A stretch of 64,000 nucleotides of DNA from Amycolatopsis eburnea (GCF_003937945.1 NZ_RSEC01000021.1:124001-188000); one strand, 5' to 3'; positions 54,137 through 62,539 are shown, counted from the stretch's first letter. A program made the numbers and translations. The notes: a model not told the origin generated them from the letters alone.

Positions 54137-55566
54137 GGCGCTGGTTCGCGAAGTGGTACGGGGCCTGGCAGCGCACGCGGCTGGGCACCCGGATCACGCT
54201 GGGGCTCGGCGCGCTCGCGCTGGTCGTGTTCGCCGCCGTCGGCGTCACGATGGTGGGGATCATGCACGGCTACCTCGACCGCCGGCTCGACGAGCAGCTG
54301 TCCAAGAGCCAGAACACCCAGCTCCCGCAGCTGCGCGAGACGCACGGCTCGCCGCAGTCGGTGTACTCCTGGTATTCGGCGCTGTACAAGGTGCGCGACG
54401 GCGTCGCGACGCCCGAACCCGGCGGCCGGCTGCCCGGCGATGCCCGGCAGCTGGCGAAGATCGCCGCGGACGCGGTCGGCGGTGACGTCACGCGCACCGT
54501 CTACCTGCGCGACGACGGGCCGTACCGGGTGCGCGCGTGCCCGGTCGACAACGGGTCGGTGCTGCTCTCGGCCGCGCCCCAGAAGGATCTCGACGGGACG
54601 GTCCAGCAGCTGATCTGGGTCGAGGTGGCCGCGTTCTCGCTCGCCCTCGGCGTCCTGGTGGTCGTGGGACGGCTGGTGCTGCGCCGCGGCCTGCGCCCGC
54701 TGGCCGACATGGCCGGGACCGCGCACGACATCGCCTCCCACGACCTCACCGCCAACCCCGCCCTGCCGGTGCGCGCGGCCGGCACCGGCGGCGGCGCCGA
54801 AGTCGAGGAGCTGCGGACGGCGTTCAACGTGATGCTGGCGCACATCGACACGTCGCTGGCGGCGAAGACCGAGGCGAACGAGCGGCTGCGGCGGTTCGTC
54901 GCGGACGCCTCGCACGAGCTGCGCACGCCGCTGACGTCGATCCGCGGTTACGCCGACCTCTTCCGCTACGCCGCGGCGAACGAGCCGGCCGAGCGGGAGG
55001 CGCACCTGGCCAAGATCCGCGAGGAGACCGCGCGGATGACGGTGCTGATCGACGACCTCCTGCTGCTGGCCCGCCTCGACGCGCGCGCGGCCGAGACGCC
55101 GTTGCGGCCCGAGCGCGTCGACCTGGCCGAGCTGGCGGGCGACGCCGCGGACGCGTTCGCCGCCGGACGGCCCGGCCACCCGCTGACGTCGTCGTTCGAA
55201 CCGGCCTTCGTGGACGCCGATCCCGTGCGGCTGCGGCAGGTGCTCGACAACCTGCTGGCCAACGCCGCCGTGCACACGCCACCCGGGACGGCCGTGCACC
55301 TGTCGGTGGCGGTCGCGGACGGCGCGGCCGTCGTCGCGGTCACCGACGCCGGGCCGGGCATCGCGCCCGCCGACCGGGAGCGGATCTTCGACCGGTTCTT
55401 CCGCGTCGACGACTCGCGCACCCGTGGCAACGGCGGTACCGGGCTGGGGCTTTCGGTGGTCCAGTCCCTGGTGACGGCGCACGGCGGGACGGTCTCGGTG
55501 GCCTCGGAACCGGGCCGGACGACCTTCACGGTCAGGCTGCCGCTCGCCGGTCGTAGTGGGCGATGA
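54133..55566 (+). CDS. HAMP-type sensor histidine kinase
   Basis: The 477-residue kinase has two membrane segments (about 17-42 and 155-183) enclosing a periplasmic sensor domain of about 110 residues, then a HAMP linker. Its HisKA box FVADASHELRTPLTSIRGY has phospho-acceptor His near 261. The ATP lid includes DAGPGIAPADRERIFDRFFR and GGTGLGLSVVQSLV. It is the partner of the OmpR-type regulator. Its last 35 bp overlap the end of the convergent RibD-like gene. Confidence 0.94.
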   Translation: MRRWFAKWYGAWQRTRLGTRITLGLGALALVVFAAVGVTMVGIMHGYLDRRLDEQLSKSQNTQLPQLRETHGSPQSVYSWYSALYKVRDGVATPEPGGRLPGDARQLAKIAADAVGGDVTRTVYLRDDGPYRVRACPVDNGSVLLSAAPQKDLDGTVQQLIWVEVAAFSLALGVLVVVGRLVLRRGLRPLADMAGTAHDIASHDLTANPALPVRAAGTGGGAEVEELRTAFNVMLAHIDTSLAAKTEANERLRRFVADASHELRTPLTSIRGYADLFRYAAANEPAEREAHLAKIREETARMTVLIDDLLLLARLDARAAETPLRPERVDLAELAGDAADAFAAGRPGHPLTSSFEPAFVDADPVRLRQVLDNLLANAAVHTPPGTAVHLSVAVADGAAVVAVTDAGPGIAPADRERIFDRFFRVDDSRTRGNGGTGLGLSVVQSLVTAHGGTVSVASEPGRTTFTVRLPLAGRSGR

Positions 55567-56125
55567 GCACGCCCTTCGTGGTCGTGACGCTGCGGGTGAG
55601 CGTGAACTCGGTGAACGGCGCGGTTTCGTCGAAGAGGCGTGCGCCGGTGCCGAGCGTGAGCGGGTGGATCACCAGCGTGTAGCGGTCGACCAGGCCGGCC
55701 GCGTGCAGGGCGCGCACCAGCGAGGCGCTGCCGACGACCGACAGGTCGCCGCCGGGCCGCGCCTTCAGCTCGGCGACGGTCCGGGTGGCCTCTCCGCGCA
55801 GCAGCACCGAGTTCTGCCACGCGCTCGCGTCCTCGAGGGTGGTCGAGGCGACGTACTTGGTGACGGCGTTCAGGTGCGTGGTGAAGGGGTTGCCGTCCTC
55901 GCGCCGGCTCCACGCCTTCGTGAAGTCCTCCCAGGTGCGGCGGCCGAAGAGCATGTCGCCGGCCCGGCTCATGCCCCGGCCCATCTCCCCGGCCAGGACG
56001 GCGTCCTGGTACCGGGTGCCCCAGCCGCCGTGGCGGAAGCCGCCGCGGGTGTCCTCGTCCGGGCGGCCGAGGCCCTGGACGACGCCGTCGAGGGTGACGT
56101 TCATGGTGACGGTGAGCGAGCGCAT
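55532..56125 (-). CDS. Dihydrofolate reductase/RibD C-terminal-like protein
   Basis: This 197-residue protein starts MRSLTVTMNVTLDGVVQG and has the RibD_C/DHFR-like fold: GRRTWEDFTKAW, YVASTTLEDASAWQNSVLL and DLSVVGSASLVRALHAAGLVDRYTLVIHPLTLG. Stand-alone members of this type are NADPH-dependent reductases of uncertain substrate, unlike true DHFR. The start ATG 56125 has GGAAGGA upstream. Because it is convergent and overlapping with the histidine kinase, transcription of one could interfere with the other. Confidence 0.88.
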   Translation of the reverse strand: MRSLTVTMNVTLDGVVQGLGRPDEDTRGGFRHGGWGTRYQDAVLAGEMGRGMSRAGDMLFGRRTWEDFTKAWSRREDGNPFTTHLNAVTKYVASTTLEDASAWQNSVLLRGEATRTVAELKARPGGDLSVVGSASLVRALHAAGLVDRYTLVIHPLTLGTGARLFDETAPFTEFTLTRSVTTTKGVLIAHYDRRAAA

Positions 56126-56195
56126 CGCGCGTCCTTCCGCTTCGGTGGATCTGCCACTCGCTACACGAACGGAACCCGCGCGGATCGACACCGCC

Positions 56196-56837
56196 TCAGC
56201 GGCCGGCCACGTGCTCCGGGATCGTCCAGCCGGGGGAGAGGTCCTCGGACGGCTCGGGCGCGCCGAAGACCGTCCGCACCGGCAGCACCCCGGCCCAGGC
56301 GGCGTCCGCCTCGACGTCCTCGGGCTCGTCGCCGGGGCCCTCGGCGCGCATCTTCACCGACGCCTCGCCGAGGTCGAGCGCGAGCACGCTCACCGCGGCG
56401 AACTCCTTGGCGTTGACCTCGCGGGCGTGCTCCCACGAACCCGGCGCGAGGTGGTCGGTGAGCACCTTCAGGCCGTGCATCTTCGCTTCGGCGTCCAGGA
56501 CCGGCTTCGCCTGGCCGAGGATGACCGCGCTGCGGTAGTTCATCGAGTGGTTGTTGACCGAGCGCGAGTAGACGATGCCGTCGAGGAGCGTCACCGTGAC
56601 GCACACCTCGAGGTCCTTCGCCGCCGCGCGGAGGCTGGCCGCGCCGGTGGAACCGTGCAGGTAGAGCGTGTCGCCGTCGCGTCCGTAGCCGGTGGGCAGG
56701 ACCAGCGGGACGCCGTCGCGGACGACGCCGAGGTGGCAGATGAGCCCTTCGTCGAGGACCGCGTACAGCGCCGAACGGTCGGTCACGGCGCGGTGCTTCT
56801 TGCGGCCTAGCGTGGTGCGGGGCGTCGTGGAGAGCAT
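56196..56837 (-). CDS. Pyridoxamine 5'-phosphate oxidase-like flavoprotein
   Basis: This 213-residue protein has the split-barrel PPOX fold: MLSTTPRTTLGRKKHRAVTDRS, the FMN-binding LICHLGVVRDGVPLVLPTGYGRDGDTLYLHG, SVNNHSMNYRSAVILG and a C-terminal ASVKMRAEGPGDEPED. Relatives bind FMN, F420 or heme. An in-frame ATG at 56891 exists but lies inside the probable regulatory repeats, so 56837 is preferred. It is divergent from a MocR regulator, an arrangement that is common in actinomycetes and suggests direct control. Confidence 0.85.
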   Translation of the reverse strand: MLSTTPRTTLGRKKHRAVTDRSALYAVLDEGLICHLGVVRDGVPLVLPTGYGRDGDTLYLHGSTGAASLRAAAKDLEVCVTVTLLDGIVYSRSVNNHSMNYRSAVILGQAKPVLDAEAKMHGLKVLTDHLAPGSWEHAREVNAKEFAAVSVLALDLGEASVKMRAEGPGDEPEDVEADAAWAGVLPVRTVFGAPEPSEDLSPGWTIPEHVAGR

Positions 56838-56874
56838 GCGACCAGCGTCTCCCAGCACAGTGGCATCGGAAAAC

Positions 56875-56906
56875 GTCCACTTCTCGTACACTTGGGAAGT
56901 CCACTC
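56875..56906. promoter_or_regulatory. Direct repeats, probable MocR binding sites
   Basis: GTCCACTT (56875-56882), GTACACTT (56886-56893) and GTCCACTC (56899-56906) are near-identical direct repeats at 11 and 13 bp spacing, ending 12 bp before the mocR start. MocR/PdxR regulators typically bind direct repeats placed this way. TACACT (56887-56892) could double as the mocR -10 element. Confidence 0.5.
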
Positions 56907-56917
56907 GAGGAGGTCCC

Positions 56918-58288
56918 GTGTCCCACGCCGACACCGCGCTCCCGGTCAGCCTCGACCGCGCCGCCGTCACGCCGCTGGCCGTCCAGCTCGCCGACGCGCT
57001 GCGCGAAGCAGCCGCTTCCGGCCACCTCCGGGGCGGCGACCGGCTCCCGTCGACGCGCGCGCTGGCGGGGCGCCTCGGCGTCAGCCGCACGGTGACGTCG
57101 GCGGCCTACGAGCAGCTGCACGCCGAGGGCTGGATCGCCGGACGGCACGGCTCCGGGACGTACGTGACGACGCCGCCGTCGTTCTCGGCTTCGCAGGTCC
57201 CCGCGCCCGCGGTGCCGGCGCCGGAGACGGTGGCGCCTTCGCTGCTCGACCTGGGCCCCGGCACGCCGTGGGCGGACGGCCTGGACCGCGCGGCCTGGCG
57301 CCGCGCCTGGCGGGCGGCGGCCGACCCGGACCCGCTGGTCCGCGCCCACCGCGCGGGCCTCCCGGAGTACCGCGCGGCGGTGTCGGAGCACCTGCTGCGC
57401 CACCGCGGTCTCGCCGCGGGCTCGGTACTGGCGACCGGCGGCACGACGGCGGCGGTCGTCGAGCTGGCCGCGGCGGTGCTGGAACGCGGGGACGTCGTCG
57501 CCGTCGAGGAACCGGGCTACCAGCGCGCGGTGCAGGCGTTCCGGCGCGCGGGCATGCGGGTCGTCGGGGTGCCGGTCGACCTGGAGGGGCTGCGGCCGGA
57601 GGCGATCCCTGCGGACGCCAGGGCGGTGTACTGCTCGCCGGCGCACCAGTACCCGATGGGCAGCCGCCTGAGCGCGGCCCGGCGGGTGTCGCTGGTGGAG
57701 CGGGCGCGGGCGGCCTCGATGCTGGTCATCGAGGACGACTACGACGGCGAGCTGCGCTTCGACGTGGCGCCGCTGCCGATGCTGGCTTCGCTGGCGCCGG
57801 ATGTGGTGGCGCACCTGGGGACGACGTCGAAGATCCTCACGCCGACGCTGGGCGCGGGGTGGATGGTGGCGCCGGAAGCGATCACTTCGGCGGTGCTGGC
57901 TTATCGCGATTCGACGGGGACGCGGCCGTCGCCGGCGGGGCAGCGGGTGTTGTACGAGTTCGCGCGGAACGGGGATCTGGGGCGGCATCTGCGGAAGTTG
58001 CGGCGCGAGATGGCGGAGCGGCGGACGTTGCTGGCGGGGGCGTTGGCGGCGGCGGGGATTCCGGTGCGGGGGGACGACGCCGGGGCGCATCTGGTGGTGC
58101 CGTTTTCTTCGGCTTCGGTGGAGGCTTCGGTGATCGCTTCGGCTGAGCGGCGGGGGATTCGGCTGGATGGGCTGGCGCGGCATTTCGCGGGGACGCCGAG
58201 CGCGCATGGGGTGGCGATCGGGTATGCGGGGTGTTCTCGGGAGGCTTTGGTGGCGGCTTTGCCGACGCTGGTGTCTTTGCTGCGGTGA
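56918..58288 (+). CDS. MocR/PdxR-family regulator (GntR HTH fused to aminotransferase fold)
   Basis: This 456-residue regulator has an N-terminal GntR winged helix (about 15-85: LAVQLADALREAAASGHLRGGDRLPSTRALAGRLGVSR) and an aminotransferase class I-like domain. PLP-site residues include DDYDGELRF and the Lys of SKILTPTLGAGWM (about 304). YCSPAHQYPMG is also conserved. Such proteins sense PLP or PLP adducts. Start: GTG 56918 with GAGGAGG upstream. It is divergent from the PPOX-fold gene, which is its likely target. Confidence 0.92.
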   Translation: MSHADTALPVSLDRAAVTPLAVQLADALREAAASGHLRGGDRLPSTRALAGRLGVSRTVTSAAYEQLHAEGWIAGRHGSGTYVTTPPSFSASQVPAPAVPAPETVAPSLLDLGPGTPWADGLDRAAWRRAWRAAADPDPLVRAHRAGLPEYRAAVSEHLLRHRGLAAGSVLATGGTTAAVVELAAAVLERGDVVAVEEPGYQRAVQAFRRAGMRVVGVPVDLEGLRPEAIPADARAVYCSPAHQYPMGSRLSAARRVSLVERARAASMLVIEDDYDGELRFDVAPLPMLASLAPDVVAHLGTTSKILTPTLGAGWMVAPEAITSAVLAYRDSTGTRPSPAGQRVLYEFARNGDLGRHLRKLRREMAERRTLLAGALAAAGIPVRGDDAGAHLVVPFSSASVEASVIASAERRGIRLDGLARHFAGTPSAHGVAIGYAGCSREALVAALPTLVSLLR

Positions 58289-58308
58289 GGGCCGGTGCGG
58301 CGGTCCGC

Positions 58309-58367
58309 GATGTCATGAAAGGGTCGTTCACCTCGCCAGACGCCATGAACGACCCTTTCATGACATC
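58309..58367. repeat. Intergenic palindrome (family A, copy 2)
   Basis: Arms 58309-58330 and 58346-58367 are perfect 22-nt inverted repeats identical to those at 45855-45913 and 58586-58644. The spacer (CCTCGCCAGACGCCA) differs by one base from the other copies. It starts 20 bp after the mocR stop. With the elements below it fills much of the 58289-59081 gap, which contains no gene. Confidence 0.92.
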
Positions 58368-58436
58368 CCTGCGGCGCCGGGAGACCACGCGGCCAGGTGA
58401 CTCTGCCGCCGGTTATCCGCTCGCCACCTTCGGGGA

Positions 58437-58455
58437 CCTGAATGGGTCATTCAGG
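58437..58455. repeat. Short palindrome (family D, copy 1)
   Basis: CCTGAATG (58437-58444) and CATTCAGG (58448-58455) form an 8-bp inverted repeat with a GGT spacer. Related copies are at 58511-58529 and 58717-58735. Confidence 0.75.
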
Positions 58456-58510
58456 ACGTTGGCTGCGGGGGTGGTGTTGGCCGGCTGCTGAGGCGGCGCC
58501 GGTTTCGGGT

Positions 58511-58529
58511 CTTGAATGAGTCATTCAGG
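58511..58529. repeat. Short palindrome (family D, copy 2)
   Basis: TGAATGA (58513-58519) and TCATTCA (58521-58527) flank one G, with CT and GG extending the match at the outer ends. Confidence 0.75.
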
Positions 58530-58585
58530 ACCTCCGGTGACGGGCCCCGGCGAAGTCGGGCCGGTGCGGCGATCCGGCCATCCGC

Positions 58586-58644
58586 GATGTCATGAAAGGG
58601 TCGTTCACCTCGCCAGACGACATGAACGACCCTTTCATGACATC
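58586..58644. repeat. Intergenic palindrome (family A, copy 3)
   Basis: Arms 58586-58607 and 58623-58644 with spacer CCTCGCCAGACGACA are the same as copy 1 at 45855-45913, 12.7 kb away. Downstream flank CCCTGCGGCGCCGG is shared with copy 2. Confidence 0.92.
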
Positions 58645-58716
58645 CCTGCGGCGCCGGACAGACCACACGGCCACGTGACTCTGCCGCCGGGGTCACCCGC
58701 TCGCCACCTCCGGTGC

Positions 58717-58735
58717 CCTGAATGACTCATTCAAG
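58717..58735. repeat. Short palindrome (family D, copy 3)
   Basis: TGAATGA (58719-58725) and TCATTCA (58727-58733) flank one C. Confidence 0.75.
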
Positions 58736-58825
58736 ACGTCGGGTGCGGGCGGGCGGCCTCGGCCGTGGCGCCGTTCCGGACTCCACCCGCAGCCGCGTCG
58801 GTAGCGCTGCCGGCGCGGGGCAGGC

Positions 58826-58857
58826 GTTGTCCACAGCCCATCCATGCTGTGGACAAC
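58826..58857. promoter_or_regulatory. Inverted pair of DnaA boxes (site 2)
   Basis: GTTGTCCACAG (58826-58836) and CTGTGGACAAC (58847-58857) are a perfect 11-bp inverted repeat containing two TTGTCCACA DnaA boxes, 225 bp upstream of ddl. As at 45802-45833, the pair accompanies family A palindromes. From 58858 to 59081 nothing else is recognisable. Confidence 0.6.
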
Positions 58858-59081
58858 TCCGGCTCGGCGACCACTTTCCCCGGTTTCTCGTCGGTGCCGC
58901 CCGATACGCTCACAAGTGGCGGTGAGCCCCCAGGGAGGGCGGGGCCCGGTCCCGGGCCCACGAGTCCCTCGACATACCGGACGTCCCACGCCCCTCACCG
59001 GTTGCGTTCGCCGCTCTCCCGGCGCCACCCGGCGTACGGGGCTGGGCTGTTCCGCGAGGTCACCGGGTACGGTGGCTCACC

Positions 59082-60176
59082 ATGAGCGAGAAGATCCGGG
59101 TGGCGGTCGTGTTCGGTGGGCGCAGCAGTGAGCACACCATCTCCTGCCTGTCCGCCGGCAGCGTCCTGGGTCACCTCGACCCCGCGCGGTTCGAGGCCGT
59201 TCCGGTCGGGATCACCCGCGAAGGCCGGTGGGTGCTCGGCAGCGGGGACTCCGCGCAGCTCGCCATCCGCGGCCGTGAGCTGCCGTCGGTCGACGACGGC
59301 AAGGGGCTCGTGCTCGCCGGGGACCCCTCCAGCCAGGGGCTCGTCGCCGTCGAGGCCGGGCGGGAAAGCGAGCTGCTTTCGCAGGTGGACGTCGTCTTCC
59401 CGGTGCTGCACGGCGCCTTCGGCGAGGACGGCACCATCCAGGGCCTCCTCGAGCTCGCCGGTATCCCGTACGTCGGGCCCGGCGTGCTCGCCAGCGCCGC
59501 CGCCATGGACAAGGAAACCGCGAAGAAGCTCCTTGCCGCCGAAGGGCTTCCGGTCGGGACCTTCGTCGCGCTCAAGCGTGGTCAGTCCACTTTGGACGAA
59601 ACCGAGCGGGCCAAGCTCGGCCTGCCCGTCTTCGTCAAGCCTTCCCGCGCCGGGTCGTCCGTCGGCATCAGCCGGGTGACCGCGTGGGACGACCTCGACG
59701 CCGCCATCGAGTTGGCCCGGGCCACCGATCCCAAGGTGCTCGTCGAAGCCGCGGTCGTCGGCCGTGAGGTCGAGTGCGGGGTGCTCGAGTTCCCGGACGG
59801 CCGCGTCGAAGCTTCGCTGCCCGCCGAGATCCGGGTGCTCTCCGAAGACGAAAACGCTTGGTACGACTTCGAAACCAAGTACCTCGGGGACGACGCCGAG
59901 CTGGACATCCCCGCCAAGCTCGACGACGCCCTCACCGAGAAGCTCCGCGCCATGGCCGTGGAAGCCTTCAAGGCGCTCGACTGCCAGGGCCTCGCCCGCG
60001 TCGACTTCTTCGTCGGGGAAGACGGCGAGCTGACCATCAACGAGGTCAACACCATGCCCGGCTTCACCACGAAGTCCGCCTACCCGAAGATGTGGGAGGT
60101 CACCGGCGTGGACTACGCGACGCTGCTGAGCACCCTCATCGACACCGCCGTCGCCCGCGGCACCGGCCTCCGCTAG
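59082..60176 (+). CDS. ddl: D-alanine--D-alanine ligase
   Basis: This 364-residue ATP-grasp ligase begins with [22 protein letters not shown] (8-29). It has [27 protein letters not shown], the omega-loop/ATP region [17 protein letters not shown], and metal-binding [22 protein letters not shown]. It joins two D-Ala for peptidoglycan precursors. ATG 59082 has no strong ribosome site. Its TAG stop overlaps the TAG of the convergent DUF3515 gene in the palindrome CTAG. Confidence 0.96.
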   Translation: MSEKIRVAVVFGGRSSEHTISCLSAGSVLGHLDPARFEAVPVGITREGRWVLGSGDSAQLAIRGRELPSVDDGKGLVLAGDPSSQGLVAVEAGRESELLSQVDVVFPVLHGAFGEDGTIQGLLELAGIPYVGPGVLASAAAMDKETAKKLLAAEGLPVGTFVALKRGQSTLDETERAKLGLPVFVKPSRAGSSVGISRVTAWDDLDAAIELARATDPKVLVEAAVVGREVECGVLEFPDGRVEASLPAEIRVLSEDENAWYDFETKYLGDDAELDIPAKLDDALTEKLRAMAVEAFKALDCQGLARVDFFVGEDGELTINEVNTMPGFTTKSAYPKMWEVTGVDYATLLSTLIDTAVARGTGLR

Positions 60177-60709
60177 GAGAACCGCAGCGGCCGCGGCGCG
60201 AGCTTCGCGGCGATCGTGTCCGAAATCTGCTGCAGCGGGCCCGTGCCGGCGCTGTCCGGCACCGTCAGCGCCGCGTAGACCTCGCGGTCCACCACGTACC
60301 ACGTCGACGCGCCCTCGCCCGGCACCTGCAGCCACTGCACCTTGTTCACCAGGCGCAGCGCCGCGGTCGGGGTCAGCTCCGGGGGGCGGTTCAGGCCGCA
60401 GCGCAGCACCAGCGGGTCGTCCGTGCCCCACGCGACCGTCGCGGGCGGGGCCGGGTCGGCCAAGGTGCGCACCTTCAGAGACGTCCCGTTCGACGTCAGT
60501 TCCGTCGGCACCGCGGCCAGCAGCGTCGTGCAGCCCGGCGACGCCGCCGCGGGCGCCGGCACCGGGACCAAGGGCAGTGGCCCCGCGGTGTCGGAGGACG
60601 AGCGCTGGGTCAGCGCGAAGACGGCGACGGCGACCGCCAGCGCCACGGCGAGCGCGGCGGCGGTGACGAGGACCACCCTGGGCGGGGCTCCGGTGTCGGG
60701 ATCAGGCAC
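60173..60709 (-). CDS. DUF3515 family membrane-anchored protein
   Basis: This 178-residue protein has one N-terminal membrane anchor ([22 protein letters not shown]) and an extracytoplasmic domain with two Cys ([12 protein letters not shown] and [10 protein letters not shown]) that probably pair. The core [23 protein letters not shown] is the signature of the actinobacterial DUF3515 family (Rv2980 in M. tuberculosis), located as there beside ddl. The function is unknown; envelope location next to a peptidoglycan-precursor gene suggests a cell-wall role. Confidence 0.85.
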   Translation of the reverse strand: MPDPDTGAPPRVVLVTAAALAVALAVAVAVFALTQRSSSDTAGPLPLVPVPAPAAASPGCTTLLAAVPTELTSNGTSLKVRTLADPAPPATVAWGTDDPLVLRCGLNRPPELTPTAALRLVNKVQWLQVPGEGASTWYVVDREVYAALTVPDSAGTGPLQQISDTIAAKLAPRPLRFS

Positions 60710-60728
60710 CGGACCACTACACCACTGC

Positions 60729-60962
60729 TCAGAGGTGCACGACCGGGCAGGTCAGCGTCCGCGTGATGCCTTCCACGTTCTGCACCTTCGCGACCACGAG
60801 CTGGCCCAGCTGGTCGACGCTGTCGGCGGCCGCGCGGACGATGACGTCGTACGGGCCGGTGACATCCTCCGAACTGGTGACGCCCGGGATGCTGGAGATC
60901 TCGGCCGCCACCGCGGCCGCCTTGCCGACCTCGGTCTGGATGAGGATGTATGCGTGGACCAC
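60729..60962 (-). CDS. Lrp/AsnC ligand-binding domain protein (no HTH)
   Basis: This 77-residue protein is a stand-alone RAM/AsnC_trans_reg domain: VHAYILIQTEVGKAAAVAAEI, SSEDVTGPYDVIVRAAADS and VVAKVQNVEGITRTLTCPVVHL. It lacks the DNA-binding HTH and resembles the small Lrp-like proteins of actinomycetes that bind amino acids as oligomers. It could modulate a full-length Lrp protein. It is divergent from thiL. Confidence 0.88.
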   Translation of the reverse strand: MVHAYILIQTEVGKAAAVAAEISSIPGVTSSEDVTGPYDVIVRAAADSVDQLGQLVVAKVQNVEGITRTLTCPVVHL

Positions 60963-61086
60963 GGCGCGCCCTTTCGTCGGGATCGGTCAGCTCAGGTAGG
61001 AACGTATCGCCAGCTCATCGAAAAACATAGGGCATCCGACTATCGGTGATCGACCTTTGTCCCGGTAGAGAAAGCAGAGGTGACCG

Positions 61087-62043
61087 GTGTCACCGAACGA
61101 CGGAACGGTCGCCGAGACCGGGGAGTTCGCGCTCATCCGAGCCGTCACCGAAGGACGGCGCCAGCCGCCGGGCACGCTGCTCGGCCCCGGTGACGACGCC
61201 GCCGTCGTCGCCGCCCCCGACGGCCGCGTGGTCGCCAGCACCGACGTGCTCGTGCAGGGCGTGCACTTCCGGCTCGACTGGTCGCCGCCCGAGCACGTCG
61301 GGCGCAAGGCCGTCGCGGTCAACCTGGCCGACATCGCCGCCATGGGCGCGACGCCGACCACCGTCCTGGTCGGGATCGCCTGCCCGCCCGACACCCCGCG
61401 CGAGGTCGTCACCGGCCTCGCCGACGGCATGTGGGCCGAAGCCGAACGCGCCGGCATCGGCGTTTCCGGCGGCGACATGGTCCGCGCCGACCAGCTCGTG
61501 ATCAGCGTCACGGCGCTGGGCGACCTCGGCGACCGCGAACCCGTGACGCGCTCGGGCGCCCGGCCTGGCGACGTCCTCGCGGTGTGCGGGCGGCTCGGCT
61601 GGGCCGCCGCCGGCCTGGCCGTGCTCGGCCGCGGGTTCCGGTCCCCGGTCGGCGTCGTCAACGCCCAGCGCTGCCCGGAACCGCCCTACGAAGCCGGGCC
61701 CCAGGCCGCCCTCGCGGGGGCCACGGCGATGATCGACGTCTCCGACGGCCTGCTCGCCGACCTCGGCCACATCGGCGAGGCCTCCGGGGTCGGCATCGAC
61801 GTCCGCACCGCCGACCTCGACGTCCCGGGCCGGCTCACCGAAGTCGGCGCCGCGCTCGGCGCCGACCCCCTGGACTGGGTGCTCACGGGTGGGGAGGATC
61901 ACGCGCTGGCGGCCACCTTCCCGCCCTTCACCGAGCTGCCCGCGGGCTGGCGCACCATCGGCGTCGTCACCATGGCGGACTCGGGGATCACCGTGGACGG
62001 GAAACCGTTTTCGCGAGAAGGCGGCTGGACGCACTGGCGCTGA
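61087..62043 (+). CDS. thiL: Thiamine-monophosphate kinase
   Basis: This 318-residue PurM-like kinase has GPGDDAAVVAAPDGRVVASTDVLVQGVHF (metal/ATP-binding Asp pairs), VGRKAVAVNLADIAAMGATPT, SGGDMVRADQLVISVTALG and MIDVSDGLLADLGHI. It phosphorylates thiamine phosphate to the cofactor thiamine diphosphate. The start GTG 61087 has AGAGG upstream. The 124-bp region before it shows no TPP riboswitch. Confidence 0.95.
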   Translation: MSPNDGTVAETGEFALIRAVTEGRRQPPGTLLGPGDDAAVVAAPDGRVVASTDVLVQGVHFRLDWSPPEHVGRKAVAVNLADIAAMGATPTTVLVGIACPPDTPREVVTGLADGMWAEAERAGIGVSGGDMVRADQLVISVTALGDLGDREPVTRSGARPGDVLAVCGRLGWAAAGLAVLGRGFRSPVGVVNAQRCPEPPYEAGPQAALAGATAMIDVSDGLLADLGHIGEASGVGIDVRTADLDVPGRLTEVGAALGADPLDWVLTGGEDHALAATFPPFTELPAGWRTIGVVTMADSGITVDGKPFSREGGWTHWR

Positions 62044-62059
62044 TCTAGGCTCGGCAAGC

Positions 62060-62539
62060 GTGAGAATCGTTCCGGTCCCCTACGACCACCCCGACGCGGC
62101 CAAGCTCATGGCCGCGGTGCAGCAGGTGTACGTCGAGCGCTACGGCGACGAGGACGTGACCCCGATGAGCCCGGCGGACTTCGACCCGCCGCAGGGCGTC
62201 TTCCTCGTCGGCTACCAAGGTGAGGAAGCGGTCGCGTGCGGTGCGTGGCGCGCCCACGACGGCCCCGCGCCGGACTTCCAGGACGGCGACGCCGAGTTCA
62301 AGCGGATGTACGTCGCCGACTCCGCGCGCGGCCGCGGGTTCGCGCGGATGATCCTGTCCGAGCTGGAGCGCACGGCGGCGCTCTGTGGCCGCAAGCGCGC
62401 GGTCTTGGAGACCGGGACCAAGCAGCCCGAGGCCATCGCGCTCTACACGTCGTCGGGCTACACCGAGATCCCGAACTTCGGCGTGTACAAGAACGAGCCC
62501 GAAAGCCGCTGCTACGGCAAGGACCTCACCTCGGTGTGA
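62060..62539 (+). CDS. GNAT-family N-acetyltransferase
   Basis: This 159-residue GNAT contains the acetyl-CoA-binding motif A MYVADSARGRGFARMILSELE (R/Q-x-x-G-x-A as RGRGFA) and motif B LYTSSGYTEIPNFGVYKNEP. The family acetylates amines, from antibiotics to protein N-termini; the substrate is not predictable. GTG 62060 follows thiL by 16 bp and may be cotranscribed. Its 3' end overlaps the convergent galactosidase gene by 14 bp. Confidence 0.9.
   Translation: MRIVPVPYDHPDAAKLMAAVQQVYVERYGDEDVTPMSPADFDPPQGVFLVGYQGEEAVACGAWRAHDGPAPDFQDGDAEFKRMYVADSARGRGFARMILSELERTAALCGRKRAVLETGTKQPEAIALYTSSGYTEIPNFGVYKNEPESRCYGKDLTSV

Noticed and set aside
58309..58644. CRISPR array suggested by repeated identical elements
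   Set aside because: The repeats are long perfect palindromes at irregular distances (277 bp here, 12 kb to the third), without short regular spacers or cas genes.
60963..61086. TPP riboswitch upstream of thiL
   Set aside because: The 124-bp region lacks the conserved CUGAGA and ACCUG-type segments of the thi-box, and thiL is not usually under this riboswitch.
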